Below, piece after piece: positions 33,270 through 46,853 of a stretch of DNA of 64,000 nt. Numbering within the stretch: the first letter of the stretch is position 1; the number at the start of each line of letters is the position of its first letter. Location: assembly GCA_951804985.1 (NCBI GenBank), contig OX638136.1:1386501-1450500 (forward strand), given 5' to 3'. The stretch is from Dryomyza anilis. Lineage: Eukaryota; Arthropoda; Insecta; Diptera; Dryomyzidae. The translations under genes were made by a program, and so were the position numbers. The notes under the pieces were generated by a model that saw nothing but the letters and a program-made list of their open reading frames with translations, was not told the origin of the DNA and did no database searches.

Positions 33270-34427
33270 ATTTAATTGTTAAAATTGTCTATAATATAAT
33301 GTATATTATTAAATGGTTCCCTTAAAAAAACTGGTGTGAAGGATAAACATTTAAAAAAAGTGATGGTATCTTACAAGTCAAATATACCGCAATGATGTTT
33401 CTGCAGTCTCACGTTCTATACCCACCCATCCATGATCTTTAAAAGTGCTTTTGTTTTAAAGATCCCTAACGAAAACAAATTTTACCCTACCACATTACTA
33501 AGAAAACCATATCAACATTAATTTAGTTATTCATAATGAAATTGGTTTTATTTCATATTTTAATTTTAAAGATTATCATATTTATTTATATATTATTTGT
33601 TTAGATAAGAATTATCAATTTAAGTATTTTAAATAATTATTCAAAAAAATAAGTTTACATCAATTGAAAATTGCATGATTTCATAAGTATAAATAATTTC
33701 ATAAGTATAAAAATTGCATATATATAATAAATTATAATATAATATATATTTTTTCCAGTGTAAAATTTATTTGAATTCGTGTTTTTTTTTAATTGAATTA
33801 TGTTAGATACGTGTTTCTTGAAGGCATTCTCTTTTCTTTATTTTTTTCCAAAGGTTCTCTTGAAGGTTCTTATTTTATCTTCTCCTCTTTTCTCTTTAAA
33901 TTTTTTTTTTTTGTAATGAAAAATTTGAAAATATTTTAAGTAGGGATTGTTTTTAAAAAAATGCTTAGTTGCATTTTATATTGTTTTATTTAAATATGGT
34001 TGATTTTATGTTTCATTCGAAATGAATAATCATTCATTTAAATTTGTTAACATTTTATTTCCTGTAATAATATCGAACGCTCATTTTATTTTATTTTTTT
34101 TGCGAAGAGTATTAATAAAAGAAATATAATCAATTTGAGAGAAACAAAAGGTTAATCCCTACAAAAATTATTCCGCTCTTTGTTAACATAAAGTGATCAT
34201 GTTATGTTAACATAATGAGAGAAAACAGTGAAAAAAAATGTTAAAGGGAGAATATTAATCAAAGCAAAAACTTTGTGTGCACGCGACGATGAAAGGCCTT
34301 CCTCGATTCTCGCTGATGCTGTTGCTAAGGAAAAATCAATTTAACTCATGCAATAATTATTTCAGCATGATCTTTTTATACTAATTATTCTTTGCTTTTG
34401 CGTTTTTTTCTCTTCTTACGTTATATT
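33270..34427. other. AT-rich flank between RING frame and next unit (unit A)
   Basis: No gene seen. By position it should contain the LTR/leader of the RING/gag element, but there is no TGGCGCC-type PBS. The part 33355-33545 recurs inverted at 48536-48712 in the plus-strand relative. The pair TGTTAACATAA...TTATGTTAACATAA near 34180-34220 is a short inverted repeat. Confidence 0.5.
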
Positions 34428-35831
34428 ATTGCTCGTTTTGTTTTTTTCTAATCGTTGTGATATATTTTTATCACCAACCAACAACATTTTTTTTTTAATT
34501 GAATTTTATCTTTCCATGTACTTTATATTTTTTTTTGTGCTATCATTTTTTATACTTCTTTCGATTTTAATATATTTTCAAATTTTTGTTTTTGTTTATT
34601 ATTGGGCAACCTTTTGTTTTTTTTTTATTATTTGTTTTTTTTTCTACGCTTTAAGTAGCATTTTCAATTTTGATTCTTTTTTTACTTTTATCACTCATAA
34701 AATATATTTATTGTTTTGTTTAAATATTAATATTTTAGATTTTAAGTAATTATTTTACATTCATTAATTTTAAGTAGCAAATTTCTTTTACATGCAATAT
34801 TAAATAAAGGTATGTTTAGAATTTTATTGGTATTAAGAGAATTCAAATTTTAAAGACTGATATAATTTTAATTATCAAATTTTCAATAATTTAGATATAT
34901 TTTTTGGGTTTTTGGGTTAGGCACTTATATGGTTTTTAACCTTTTTTTCACGTTTTGCATTTGATAAATTAGTTTCGTTTGTGATTATTGCAGACTTCTA
35001 GAAAAATAGAATTTATGTTGTAGTTTTAAAACAGATTGTTTTCCAAGATTTATTTCTGATCAATCCGCGCTTTAAAGCCTTGGTTCTTGATCGAGATCGT
35101 GGTAAAAGTGATTGCTGAAACGTCGCTACGACGAAAAATGCTCGTTTCTCGCACCCAAAATCCAATCAATAATACTAAATAACACAAATGAAATAATAAT
35201 TTTTGTTTGAAACTAGTTAATATGTTCTCTTTTTTTACCTTTGGTTGGAGAATTATCTTGGATAATGCAAATTTCGAACTACTGAGGGAAAATGGTGGAA
35301 ACACGTCAATAGTGTCAATCAAATCAATTTAAATTCCTATAAATGTTTATTATTAGTTTTACTTATTTTTTCTTAAATGTGTGTTTTCTAATTACCTTGG
35401 AATGGATATGCCGATTGGAATTATGCAAGCGTGATTTATGGGACTTTTTCTATACACAGGTGTCTTATAAAAGAACAAACGCTTTTAACAATTTTCTTAA
35501 ATAATTAACTTTCAGTTTTTTTAAAGTTTCTTTTTTTTTCCACCAAAAGCACAAATTTATATTTTTAAAGAAAAGTTTTTATTAATTTAAACTATTTACG
35601 AATTATATATACAAATTCCGATTAGAGAAAAATGTTGATGTGCGTTTCTCGAAGTCACAAATGGAAAAGAAAGACGTTGATTTCGCAACTGTTTTACACA
35701 GTAGGTGTACATTCTAATTTCGAATCGAAATTCAATTTCGTTAAGTTTGAAAGGAACTAAATTGGTATCATTTTTTTTACGACAACTAACAAAGAGATGT
35801 AATTTTTGTATCGAAAATTTATCGAAATACA

Positions 35832-37569
35832 GCTGATGCTGGCACCGGTATCTAACAACCCTGATCATGGTTGTTATTTATAATTGTTGAAACTAACATA
35901 CGCTTGGTTTGACGCAGTGCTTTCCAAAATCTTCTAAGACGTAAAGTCGATCTTTTTGGTTTATCTCTATTCAATTCATTTTGAGGTGTTTGATTAAAAA
36001 TTCGATTTCTAATTTCAAGATATTCTTGCCATCTTTGGTGGTAAGGACGTATTGGATATATAAGGTAGGTAATTTGCTATTATAATTTTTTTCATTTTGT
36101 AAAAGTGTATAATTCAATTTTAATTTTTCAATTTCATTTTGTATATTCAATTTAGTTTTAGATTTTGCTGTGCTAGTCGGTAATATTTTAATATCGTTCT
36201 TAAAATTAAAATTGGTTACTCGGTTGGTGTTGAATGGTCCCTTGTAGAAGTTTTTCGAGTTTCGGGCAATACGTTTTGGGCATTGTGGTTTATACACATT
36301 TTTAGCACCGCAGCCATAGAAAAATATGTTGCGTTCCCTATCACACATATCCCAAGGATGACCTTCCTCGTTACAGTTCCAACATCTCATAACTTTGTCT
36401 ACACTCAGAACATCATCACCAGATAAATGTACCTGTATACAATCTTCGGATTCGACATCTACACTATCCTCTTGCAACGCTGCAATATTTCTCTTTTGAG
36501 TAAAGTTACTTGATTGAATTTATGCAACATTTCGAGACTGTTGATTTCGCCGATGAGTTTCTTCATTAAGGAGATTTTCCTGTATCTGGCAAAGTTTTCT
36601 AAGATGAGCGATGGATTGTATTGGGACATATAGTAGTTCGTGCCTAACATCAGGTCGTAAATTTCGCGTTTTTATCTCAATTAAATCTGATTCGTCAATG
36701 GGTTCGGGCATTCGATCAACAATTGAGATAATCGTATCATAAAATATTTTAAACGTTTCGGTAGGTTTTTGTTTGCGACTGCGAATTTCTTCGCGAAAAT
36801 CGTAATTTGTCTTATGGTCTTTGTACTGATATCTGAGCGCAGAACAAAAATGTTGCCATTCAATGCGTTGTACTTGCTTGTGATAACGCTAGTACCATTC
36901 TTTTGCTTTCCCAGATAATAAAATGTGTAAATTTTTGCAAACTGAGTTAAAATTGTTATTTAGACTATCAGCCGTTAATGATCAAATACGATAGATAAAT
37001 TCTTCACAATTTAATTCACTTGACGAACCGGCAAATTTAACGTTCCAATTTTGAACGATGAATGTAACTTTTTCCGGTTTAATACTTGATAATACATTAT
37101 GGTTTGAATTTGGATTAGAATTTGTCTGAGAATTCTGGATACAAATATTTGGATTTGCGTTTACATTGGCTGAATTATTGTTGGTGTTCTGATCGTGCTG
37201 TTGTATATTTAAATTTGAAAGCATGCGTTGAAAACTAGTTTCAATCATATGTGAAATCTGAGTTAAATCTAATGTGGTGCTATTATTTGCATTGCGCGGA
37301 TTCAAATTAAAATTTTGGTATTGTTGGTTTAAAAACAATTGTGAGTTATTTTCATTTCTATGGTTATTAGTACTAACACCCGTCGTATGCGTTTCATTAT
37401 TTAATGGGGAATTACTCAAATTTAACAGAGGCAAGGACATACTATTGGGAGCTTCATTTACTGGAGAGTTATAACGTGGAAATGTAGGCAAGGATGTCTG
37501 CGAAGACTCATCGTATATTATTCGTACCTCGGGTATTAGGTCGTTTTTGCAAAACTGCGCGAACTTCAT
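35832..37569 (-). pseudogene. RING/gag element gag (unit B)
   Basis: Same ATG, same Asn-rich N-terminus, the same in-frame TGA and TAG in capsid and the same frame change before the knuckles as unit A. The nucleocapsid frame is longer (168 aa, 35971-36477) because the late stop of unit A is absent. It continues past the knuckles into NEIEKLKLNYTLLQ text. Confidence 0.82.
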
Positions 37570-37578
37570 TTGTATTAC

Positions 37579-37809
37579 TTACTTGCTTTTTGTTATTGGT
37601 TTTAATTCTCGAATGTGACATAAACGTTTACAGATTGGACATTCGTGTGTGTTATTAAGCCATTTTGAAATGTAATTCTTATGGAATATGTGATTACATA
37701 AGGTGATTAAACATTCACAATCGCTTGTCAATTTAGCCAAGCAAATAGAGCAATTGTTTTTTTCTGCCACTTCTAAAATTCCAGGTATGTTCTCATTACT
37801 GTGAATCAA
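37579..37809 (-). pseudogene. RING-H2 frame of unit B with a lost zinc ligand
   Basis: Identical in layout to unit A except that Cys46 of the RING is Tyr (HKNYISKWL instead of HKNCISKWL), and Leu11 is Ile. Loss of a zinc ligand should destroy the fold, so this copy is unlikely to work. Confidence 0.75.
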
Positions 37810-40372
37810 ATTTAATTGTTAAAATTGTCTATAATATAATGTATATTATTAAATGGTTCCCTTAAAAAAACTGGTGTGAAGGATAAACATTTAAAAAAAG
37901 TGATGGTATCTTACAAGTCAAATATACCGCAATGATGTTTCTGCAGTCTCACGTTCTATACCCACCCATCCATGATCTTTAAAAGTGCTTTTGTTTTAAA
38001 GATCCCTAACGAAAACAAATTTTACCCTACCACATTACTAAGAAAACCATATCAACATTAATTTAGTTATTCATAATGAAATTGGTTTTATTTCATATTT
38101 TAATTTTAAAGATTATCATATTTATTTATATATTATTTGTTTAGATAAGAATTATCAATTTAAGTATTTTAAATAATTATTCAAAAAAATAAGTTTACAT
38201 CAATTGAAAATTGCATGATTTCATAAGTATAAATAATTTCATAAGTATAAAAATTGCATATATATAATAAATTATAATATAATATATATTTTTTCCAGTG
38301 TAAAATTTATTTGAATTCGTGTTTTTTTTTAATTGAATTATGTTAGATACGTGTTTCTTGAAGGCATTCTCTTTTCTTTATTTTTTTCCAAAGGTTCTCT
38401 TGAAGGTTCTTATTTTATCTTCTCCTCTTTTCTCTTTAAATTTTTTTTTTTTGTAATGAAAAATTTGAAAATATTTTAAGTAGGGATTGTTTTTAAAAAA
38501 ATGCTTAGTTGCATTTTATATTGTTTTATTTAAATATGGTTGATTTTATGTTTCATTCGAAATGAATAATCATTCATTTAAATTTGTTAACATTTTATTT
38601 CCTGTAATAATATCGAACGCTCATTTTATTTTATTTTTTTTGCGAAGAGTATTAATAAAAGAAATATAATCAATTTGAGAGAAACAAAAGGTTAATCCCT
38701 ACAAAAATTATTCCGCTCTTTGTTAACATAAAGTGATCATGTTATGTTAACATAATGAGAGAAAACAGTGAAAAAAAATGTTAAAGGGAGAATATTAATC
38801 AAAGCAAAAACTTTGTGTGCACGCGACGATGAAAGGCCTTCCTCGATTCTCGCTGATGCTGTTGCTAAGGAAAAATCAATTTAACTCATGCAATAATTAT
38901 TTCAGCATGATCTTTTTATACTAATTATTCTTTGCTTTTGCGTTTTTTTCTCTTCTTACGTTATATTATTGCTCGTTTTGTTTTTTTCTAATCGTTGTGA
39001 TATATTTTTATCACCAACCAACAACATTTTTTTTTTAATTGAATTTTATCTTTCCATGTACTTTATATTTTTTTTTGTGCTATCATTTTTTATACTTCTT
39101 TCGATTTTAATATATTTTCAAATTTTTGTTTTTGTTTATTATTGGGCAACCTTTTGTTTTTTTTTTTATTATTTGTTTTTTTTTCTACGCTTTAAGTAGC
39201 ATTTTCAATTTTGATTCTTTTTTTACTTTTATCACTCATAAAATATATTTATTGTTTTGTTTAAATATTAATATTTTAGATTTTAAGTAATTATTTTACA
39301 TTCATTAATTTTAAGTAGCAAATTTCTTTTACATGCAATATTAAATAAAGGTATGTTTAGAATTTTATTGGTATTAAGAGAATTCAAATTTTAAAGACTG
39401 ATATAATTTTAATTATCAAATTTTCAATAATTTAGATATATTTTTTGGGTTTTTGGGTTAGGCACTTATATGGTTTTTAACCTTTTTTTCACGTTTTGCA
39501 TTTGATAAATTAGTTTCGTTTGTGATTATTGCAGACTTCTAGAAAAATAGAATTTATGTTGTAGTTTTAAAACAGATTGTTTTCCAAGATTTATTTCTGA
39601 TCAATCCGCGCTTTAAAGCCTTGGTTCTTGATCGAGATCGTGGTAAAAGTGATTGCTGAAACGTCGCTACGACGAAAAATGCTCGTTTCTCGCACCCAAA
39701 ATCCAATCAATAATACTAAAAACCACAAATGAAATAATAATTTTTGTTTGAAACTAGTTAATATGTTCTCTTTTTTTACCTTTGGTTGGAGAATTATCTT
39801 GGATAATGCAAATTTCGAACTACTGAGGGAAAATGGTGGAAACACGTCAATAGTGTCAATCAAATCAATTTAAATTCCTATAAATGTTTATTATTAGTTT
39901 TACTTATTTTTTCTTAAATGTGTGTTTTCTAATTACCTTGGAATGGATATGCCGATTGGAATTATGCAAGCGTGATTTATGGGACTTTTTCTATACACAG
40001 GTGTCTTATAAAAGAACAAACGCTTTTAACAATTTTCTTAAATAATTAACTTTCAGTTTTTTTAAAGTTTCTTTTTTTTTCCACCAAAAGCACAAATTTA
40101 TATTTTTAAAGAAAAGTTTTTATTAATTTAAACTATTTACGAATTATATATACAAATTCCGATTAGAGAAAAATGTTGATGTGCGTTTCTCGAAGTCACA
40201 AATGGAAAAGAAAGACGTTGATTTCGCAACTGTTTTACACAGTAGGTGTACATTCTAATTTCGAATCGAAATTCAATTTCGTTAAGTTTGAAAGGAACTA
40301 AATTGGTATCATTTTTTTTACGACAACTAACAAAGAGATGTAATTTTTGTATCGAAAATTTATCGAAATACA

Positions 40373-42110
40373 GCTGATGCTGGCACCGGTATCTAACAAC
40401 CCTGATCATGGTTGTTATTTATAATTGTTGAAACTAACATACGCTTGGTTTGACGCAGTGCTTTCCAAAATCTTCTAAGACGTAAAGTCGATCTTTTTGG
40501 TTTATCTCTATTCAATTCATTTTGAGGTGTTTGATTAAAAATTCGATTTCTAATTTCAAGATATACTTGCCATCTTTGGTGGTAAGGACGTATTGGATAT
40601 ATAAGGTAGGTAATTTGCTATTATAATTTTTTTCATTTTGTAAAAGTGTATAATTCAATTTTAATTTTTCAATTTCATTTTGTATATTCAATTTAGTTTT
40701 AGATTTTGCTGTGCTAGTCGGTAATATTTTAATATCGTTCTTAAAATTAAAATTGGTTACTCGGTTGGTGTTGAATGGTCCCTTGTAGAAGTTTTTCGAG
40801 TTTCGGGCAATACGTTTTGGGCATTGTGGTTTATACACATTTTTAGCACCGCAGCCATAGAAAAATATGTTGCGTTCCCTATCACACATATCCCAAGGAT
40901 GACCTTCCTCGTTACAGTTCCAACATCTCATAACTTTGTCTACACTCAGAACATCATCACCAGATAAATGTACCTGTATACAATCTTCGGATTCGACATC
41001 TACACTATCCTCTTGCAACGCTGCAATATTTCTCTTTTGAGTAAAGTTACTTGATTGAATTTATGCAACATTTCGAGACTGTTGATTTCGCCGATGAGTT
41101 TCTTCGTTAAGGAGATTTTCCTGTATCTGGCAAAGTTTTCTAAGATGAGCGATGGATTGTATTGGGACATATAGTAGTTCGTGCCTAACATCAGGTCGTA
41201 AATTTCGCGTTTTTATCTCAATTAAATCTGATTCGTCAATGGGTTCGGGCATTCGATCAACAATTGAGATAATCGTATCATAAAATATTTTAAACGTTTC
41301 GGTAGGTTTTTGTTTGCGACTGCGAATTTCTTCGCGAAAATCGTAATTTGTCTTATGGTCTTTGTACTGATATCTGAGCGCAGAACAAAAATGTTGCCAT
41401 TCAATGCGTTGTACTTGCTTGTGATAACGCTAGTACCATTCTTTTGCTTTCCCAGATAATAAAATGTGTAAATTTTTGCAAACTGAGTTAAAATTGTTAT
41501 TTAGACTATCAGCCGTTAATGATCAAATACGATAGATAAATTCTTCACAATTTAATTCACTTGACGAACCGGCAAATTTAACGTTCCAATTTTGAACGAT
41601 GAATGTAACTTTTTCCGGTTTAATACTTGATAATACATTATGGTTTGAATTTGGATTAGAATTTGTCTGAGAATTCTGGATACAAATATTTGGATTTGCG
41701 TTTACATTGGCTGAATTATTGTTGGTGTTCTGATCGTGCTGTTGTATATTTAAATTTGAAAGCATGCGTTGAAAACTAGTTTCAATCATATGTGAAATCT
41801 GAGTTAAATCTAATGTGGTGCTATTATTTGCATTGCGCGGATTCTAATTAAAATTTTGGTATTGTTGGTTTAAAAACAATTGTGAGTTATTTTCATTTCT
41901 ATGGTTATTAGTACTAACACCCGTCGTATGCGTTTCATTATTTAATGGGGAATTACTCAAATTTAACAGAGGCAAGGACGTACTATTGGGAGCTTCATTT
42001 ACTGGAGAGTTATAACGTGGAAATGTAGGCAAGGATGTCTGCGAAGACTCATCGTATATTATTCGTACCTCGGGTATTAGGTCGTTTTTGCAAAACTGCG
42101 CGAACTTCAT
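40373..42110 (-). pseudogene. RING/gag element gag (unit C)
   Basis: As in unit B, with one more break: the Asn-rich domain is cut by TAA near 41845 (GCGCGGATTCTAATT on the plus strand, against TTCAAATT elsewhere). Knuckle frame at 40512-41018 (168 aa) is intact. Confidence 0.82.
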
Positions 42111-42119
42111 TTGTATTAC

Positions 42120-42350
42120 TTACTTGCTTTTTGTTATTGGTTTTAATTCTCGAATGTGACATAAACGTTTACAGATTGGACATTCGTGTGTGTTATTAAG
42201 CCATTTTGAAATGCAATTCTTATGGAATATGTGATTACATAAGGTGATTAAACATTCACAATCGCTTGTCAATTTAGCCAAGCAAATAGAGCAATTGTTT
42301 TTTTCTGCCACTTCTAAAAGTCCAGGTATGTTCTCATTACTGTGAATCAA
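42120..42350 (-). CDS. RING-H2 frame of unit C, all ligands kept
   Basis: Same 76-codon frame as unit A with all eight zinc ligands and Trp50. Opens without ATG, ends in TAA in frame with the gag ATG at 42110, and keeps the GTAAGT motif between them. Confidence 0.72.
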   Translation of the reverse strand: MIHSNENIPGLLEVAEKNNCSICLAKLTSDCECLITLCNHIFHKNCISKWLNNTHECPICKRLCHIRELKPITKSK

Positions 42351-43510
42351 ATTTAATTGTTAAAATTGTCTATAATATAATGTATATTATTAAATGGTTC
42401 CCTTAAAAAAACTGGTGTGAAGGATAAACATTTAAAAAAAGTGATGGTATCTTACAAGTCAAATATACCGCAATGATGTTTCTGCAGTCTCACGTTCTAT
42501 ACCCACCCATCCATGATCTTTAAAAGTGCTTTTGTTTTAAAGATCCCTAACGAAAACAAATTTTACCCTACCACATTACTAAGAAAACCATATCAACATT
42601 AATTTAGTTATTCATAATGAAATTGGTTTTATTTCATATTTTAATTTTAAAGATTATCATATTTATTTATATATTATTTGTTTAGATAAGAATTATCAAT
42701 TTAAGTATTTTAAATAATTATTCAAAAAAATAAGTTTACATCAATTGAAAATTGCATGATTTCATAAGTATAAATAATTTCATAAGTATAAAAATTGCAT
42801 ATATATAATAAATTATAATATAATATATATTTTTTCCAGTGTAAAATTTATTTGAATTCGTGTTTTTTTTTAATTGAATTATGTTAGATACGTGTTTCTT
42901 GAAGGCATTCTCTTTTCTTTATTTTTTTCCAAAGGTTCTCTTGAAGGTTCTTATTTTATCTTCTCCTCTTTTCTCTTTAAATTTTTTTTTTTTGTAATGA
43001 AAAATTTGAAAATATTTTAAGTAGGGATTGTTTTTAAAAAAATGCTTAGTTGCATTTTATATTGTTTTATTTAAATATGGTTGATTTTATGTTTCATTCG
43101 AAATGAATAATCATTCATTTAAATTTGTTAACATTTTATTTCCTGTAATAATATCGAACGCTCATTTTATTTTATTTTTTTTTGCGAAGAGTATTAATAA
43201 AAGAAATAAAATCAATTTCAGAGAAACAAAAGGTTAATCCCTACAAAAATTATTCCGCTCTTTGTTAACATAAAGTGATCATGTTATGTTAACATAATGA
43301 GAGAAAACAGTGAAAATAAAATGTTAAAGGGAGAATATTAATCAAAGCAAAAACTTTGTGTGCACGCGACGATGAAAGGCCTTCCTCGATTCTCGCTGAT
43401 GCTGTTGCTAAGGAAAAATCAATTTAACTCATGCAATAATTATTTCAGCATGATCTTTTTATACTAATTATTCTTTGCTTTTGCGTTTTTTTCTCTTCTT
43501 TCGTTATATT

Positions 43511-45306
43511 ATTGCTCGTTTTGTTTTTTTCTAATCGTTGTGATATATTTTTATCACCAACCAACAATTTTTTTTTTTAATTGAATTTTATCTTTCCATG
43601 TACTTTATATTTTTTTTTTGTGTTATCATTTTTTTATACTTCTTTCGATTTTAATATATTTTCAAATTTTTGTTTGTTGTTTTTTATTGGGCAACCTTTT
43701 GTTTTTTTTTTTATTATTTGTTTTTTTTTCTACGCTTTAAGTAGCATTTTCAATTTTGATTCTTTTTTTACTTTTATCACTCATAAAATATATTTATTGT
43801 TTTGTTTAAATATTAATATTTTAGATTTTAAGTAATTATTTTACATTCATTAATTTTAAGTAGCAAATTTCTTTTACATGCAATATTAAATAAAGGTATG
43901 TTTAGAATTTTATAGGTATTAAGAGAATTCAAATTTTAAAGACTGATATAATTTTAATTATCAAATTTTCAATAATTTAGATATATTTTTTGGGTTTTTG
44001 GGTTAGGCACTTATATGGTTTTTAACCTTTTTTTCACGTTTTGCATTTGATAATTTAGTTTCGTTTGTGATTATTGCAGACTTCTAGAAAAATAGAATTT
44101 ATGTTGTAGTTTTAAAACAGATTGTTTTCCAAGATTTATTTCTGATCAATCTGCGCTTTAAAGCCTTGGTTCTTGATCGAGATCGTGGTAAAAGTGATTG
44201 CTGAAACGTTGTTTTCTATATCGCTACGACGAAAAATGCTCGTTTCTCGCACCCAAAATCCAATCAATAATACTAAATAACACAAATGAAATAATAATTT
44301 TTGTTTGAAACTAGTTAATATGTTCTCTTTTTTTACCTTTGGTTGGAGAATTATCTTGGATAATGCAAATTTACTAAGAAAACCATATCAACATTAATTT
44401 AGTTATTCATAATGAAATTGGTTTTATTTCATATTTTAATTTTAAAGATTATCATATTTATTTATATATTATTTGTTTAGATAAGAATTATCAATTTAAG
44501 TATTTTAAATAATTATTCAAAAAAATAAGTTTACATCAATTGAAAATTGCATGATTTCATAAGTATAAATAATTTCATAAGTATAAAAATTGCATATATA
44601 TAATAAATTATAATATAATATATATTTTTTCCAGTGTAAAATTTATTTGAATTCGTGTTTTTTTTTAATTGAATTATGTTAGATACGTGTTTCTTGAAGG
44701 CATTCTCTTTTCTTTATTTTTTTCCAAAGGTTCTCTTGAAGGTTCTTATTTTATCTTCTCCTCTTTTCTCTTTAAATTTTTTTTTTTTTGTAATGAAAAA
44801 TTTGAAAATATTTTAAGTAGGGATTGTTTTTAAAAAAATGCTTAGTTGCATTTTATATTGTTTTATTTAAATATGGTTGATTTTATGTTTCATTCGAAAT
44901 GAATAATCATTCATTTAAATTTGTTAACATTTTATTTCCTGTAATAATATCGAACGCTCATTTTATTTTATTTTTTTTTGCGAAGAGTATTAATAAAAGA
45001 AATAAAATCAATTTCAGAGAAACAAAAGGTTAATCCCTACAAAAATTATTCCGCTCTTTGTTAACATAAAGTGATCATGTTATGTTAACATAATGAGAGA
45101 AAACAGTGAAAATAAAATGTTAAAGGGAGAATATTAATCAAAGCAAAAACTTTGTGTGCACGCGACGATGAAAGGCCTTCCTCGATTCTCGCTGATGCTG
45201 TTGCTAAGGAAAAATCAATTTAACTCATGCAATAATTATTTCAGCATGATCTTTTTATACAAATTATTCTTTGCTTTTGCGTTTTTTTCTCTTCTTTCGT
45301 TATATT
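43511..45306. repeat. Array 2 unit D, deleted for RING and gag
   Basis: Only 1796 bp. At 44370 the text GATAATGCAAATT jumps to ACTAAGAAAACC, which is about 2.75 kb further on in full units. Three shared bases (ATT) at the junction suggest microhomology-mediated deletion. No coding sequence remains. Confidence 0.88.
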
Positions 45307-46853
45307 ATTGCTCGTTTTGTTTTTTTCTAATCGTTGTGATATATTTTTATCACCAACCAACAATTTTTTTTTTTAATTGAATTTTATCTTTCCATGTACT
45401 TTATATTTTTTTTTGTGTTATCATTTTTTTATACTTCTTTCGATTTTAATATATTTTCAAATTTTTGTTTGTTGTTTATTATTGGGCAACCTTTTGTTTT
45501 TTTTTTTATTATTTGTTTTTTTTTCTACGCTTTAAGTAGCATTTTCAATTTTGATTCTTTTTTTACTTTTATCACTCATAAAATATATTTATTGTTTTGT
45601 TTAAATATTAATATTTTAGATTTTAAGTAATTATTTTACATTCATTAATTTTAAGTAGCAAATTTCTTTTACATGCAATATTAAATAAAGGTATGTTTAG
45701 AATTTTATAGGTATTAAGAGAATTCAAATTTTAAAGACTGATATAATTTTAATTATCAAATTTTCAATAATTTAGATATATTTTTTGGGTTTTTGGGTTA
45801 GGCACTTATATGGTTTTTAACCTTTTTTTCACGTTTTGCATTTGATAATTTAGTTTCGTTTGTGATTATTGCAGACTTCTAGAAAAATAGAATTTATGTT
45901 GTAGTTTTAAAACAGATTGTTTTCCAAGATTTATTTCTGATCAATCTGCGCTTTAAAGCCTTGGTTCTTGATCGAGATCGTGGTAAAAGTGATTGCTGCA
46001 ACGTTGTTTTCTATATCGCTACGTTTCTCGCACCCAAAATCCAATCAATAATACTAAATAACACAAATGAAATAATAATTTTTGTTTGAAACTAGTTAAT
46101 ATGTTCTCTTTTTTTACCTTTGGTTGGAGAATTATCTTGGATAATGCAAATTTCGAACTACTGAGGGAAAATGGTGGAAACACGTCAATAGTGTCAATCA
46201 AATCAATTTAAATTCCTATAAATGTTTAATATTAGTTTTACTTATTTTTTCTTAAATGTGTGTTTTCTAATTACCTTGGAATGGATATGCCGATTGGAAT
46301 TATGCAAGCGTGATTTATGGGACTTTTTCTTTACACAGGTGTCTTATAAAAGAACAAACGCTTTTAACAATTTTCTAAAATAATTAACTTAATTCTCAAA
46401 TGTGAGTTTTTTAATTACCTTGGAATGGATGTGCCGATTGGAATTATGCAAGCGTGATTTATGGGACATTTTCCATATAGACGTGTCTTATAAAAGAACA
46501 ATAGCTTTTAACAATTTTCTTAAATAAATAATTAACTTTCAGTTTTTTTAAAGTTTCTTTTTTTTCCACCAAAAGCACAAATTTATATTTTTAAAGAAAA
46601 GTTTTTATTAATTTAAACTATTTACGAATTATATATACAAATTCCGATTAGAGAAAAATGTTGATGTGCGTTTCTCGAAGTCACAAATGGAAAAGAAAGA
46701 CGTTGATTTCGCAACTGTTTTACATAGTAGGTGTACATTCTAATTTCGAATCGAAAATCAATTTCGTTAAGCTTGAAAGGAAGTAAATTGGTATCATTTT
46801 TATTTACAACTAACAAAATGTATCATTTTTTTTTACGACAACTAACAAAGAAC
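45307..46853. repeat. Array 2 unit E, partial, with a ~145-bp internal duplication
   Basis: Follows unit text up to CAACTAACAAAGA, then switches to BEL/Pao sequence. Between about 46250 and 46540 the segment TTACCTTGGAATGGAT...CTTTTAACAATTTTCT occurs twice in diverged form; other units have one copy. Confidence 0.82.

Larger units (their letters stand above)
34428..38967. repeat. Array 2 unit B
   Basis: Nearly the same as unit A. It has two short insertions relative to A: AGAGATG-type text near 35790 and GCCGATGAG-type text near 36550. The 94-aa minus frame of A is 90 aa here (35050-35322). Confidence 0.88.
38968..43510. repeat. Array 2 unit C
   Basis: Carries the unit B type insertions and gag text; small private changes include a stop in the gag N-terminal domain near 41845. 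Y-type flank 42351-43510 shows no gene. Confidence 0.88.
29894..46853. repeat. Tandem array 2: RING/gag units of ~4.54 kb
   Basis: Direct units start at ATTGCTCGTTTTG: A 29894-34427, B 34428-38967, C 38968-43510, D 43511-45306 (internally deleted) and E 45307-46853 (partial). Full units hold, on the minus strand, a RING-H2 frame, a dead gag and the first residues of protease. These are flanked by ~1.4 kb and ~1.15 kb of AT-rich sequence with no recognised gene. Confidence 0.92.
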
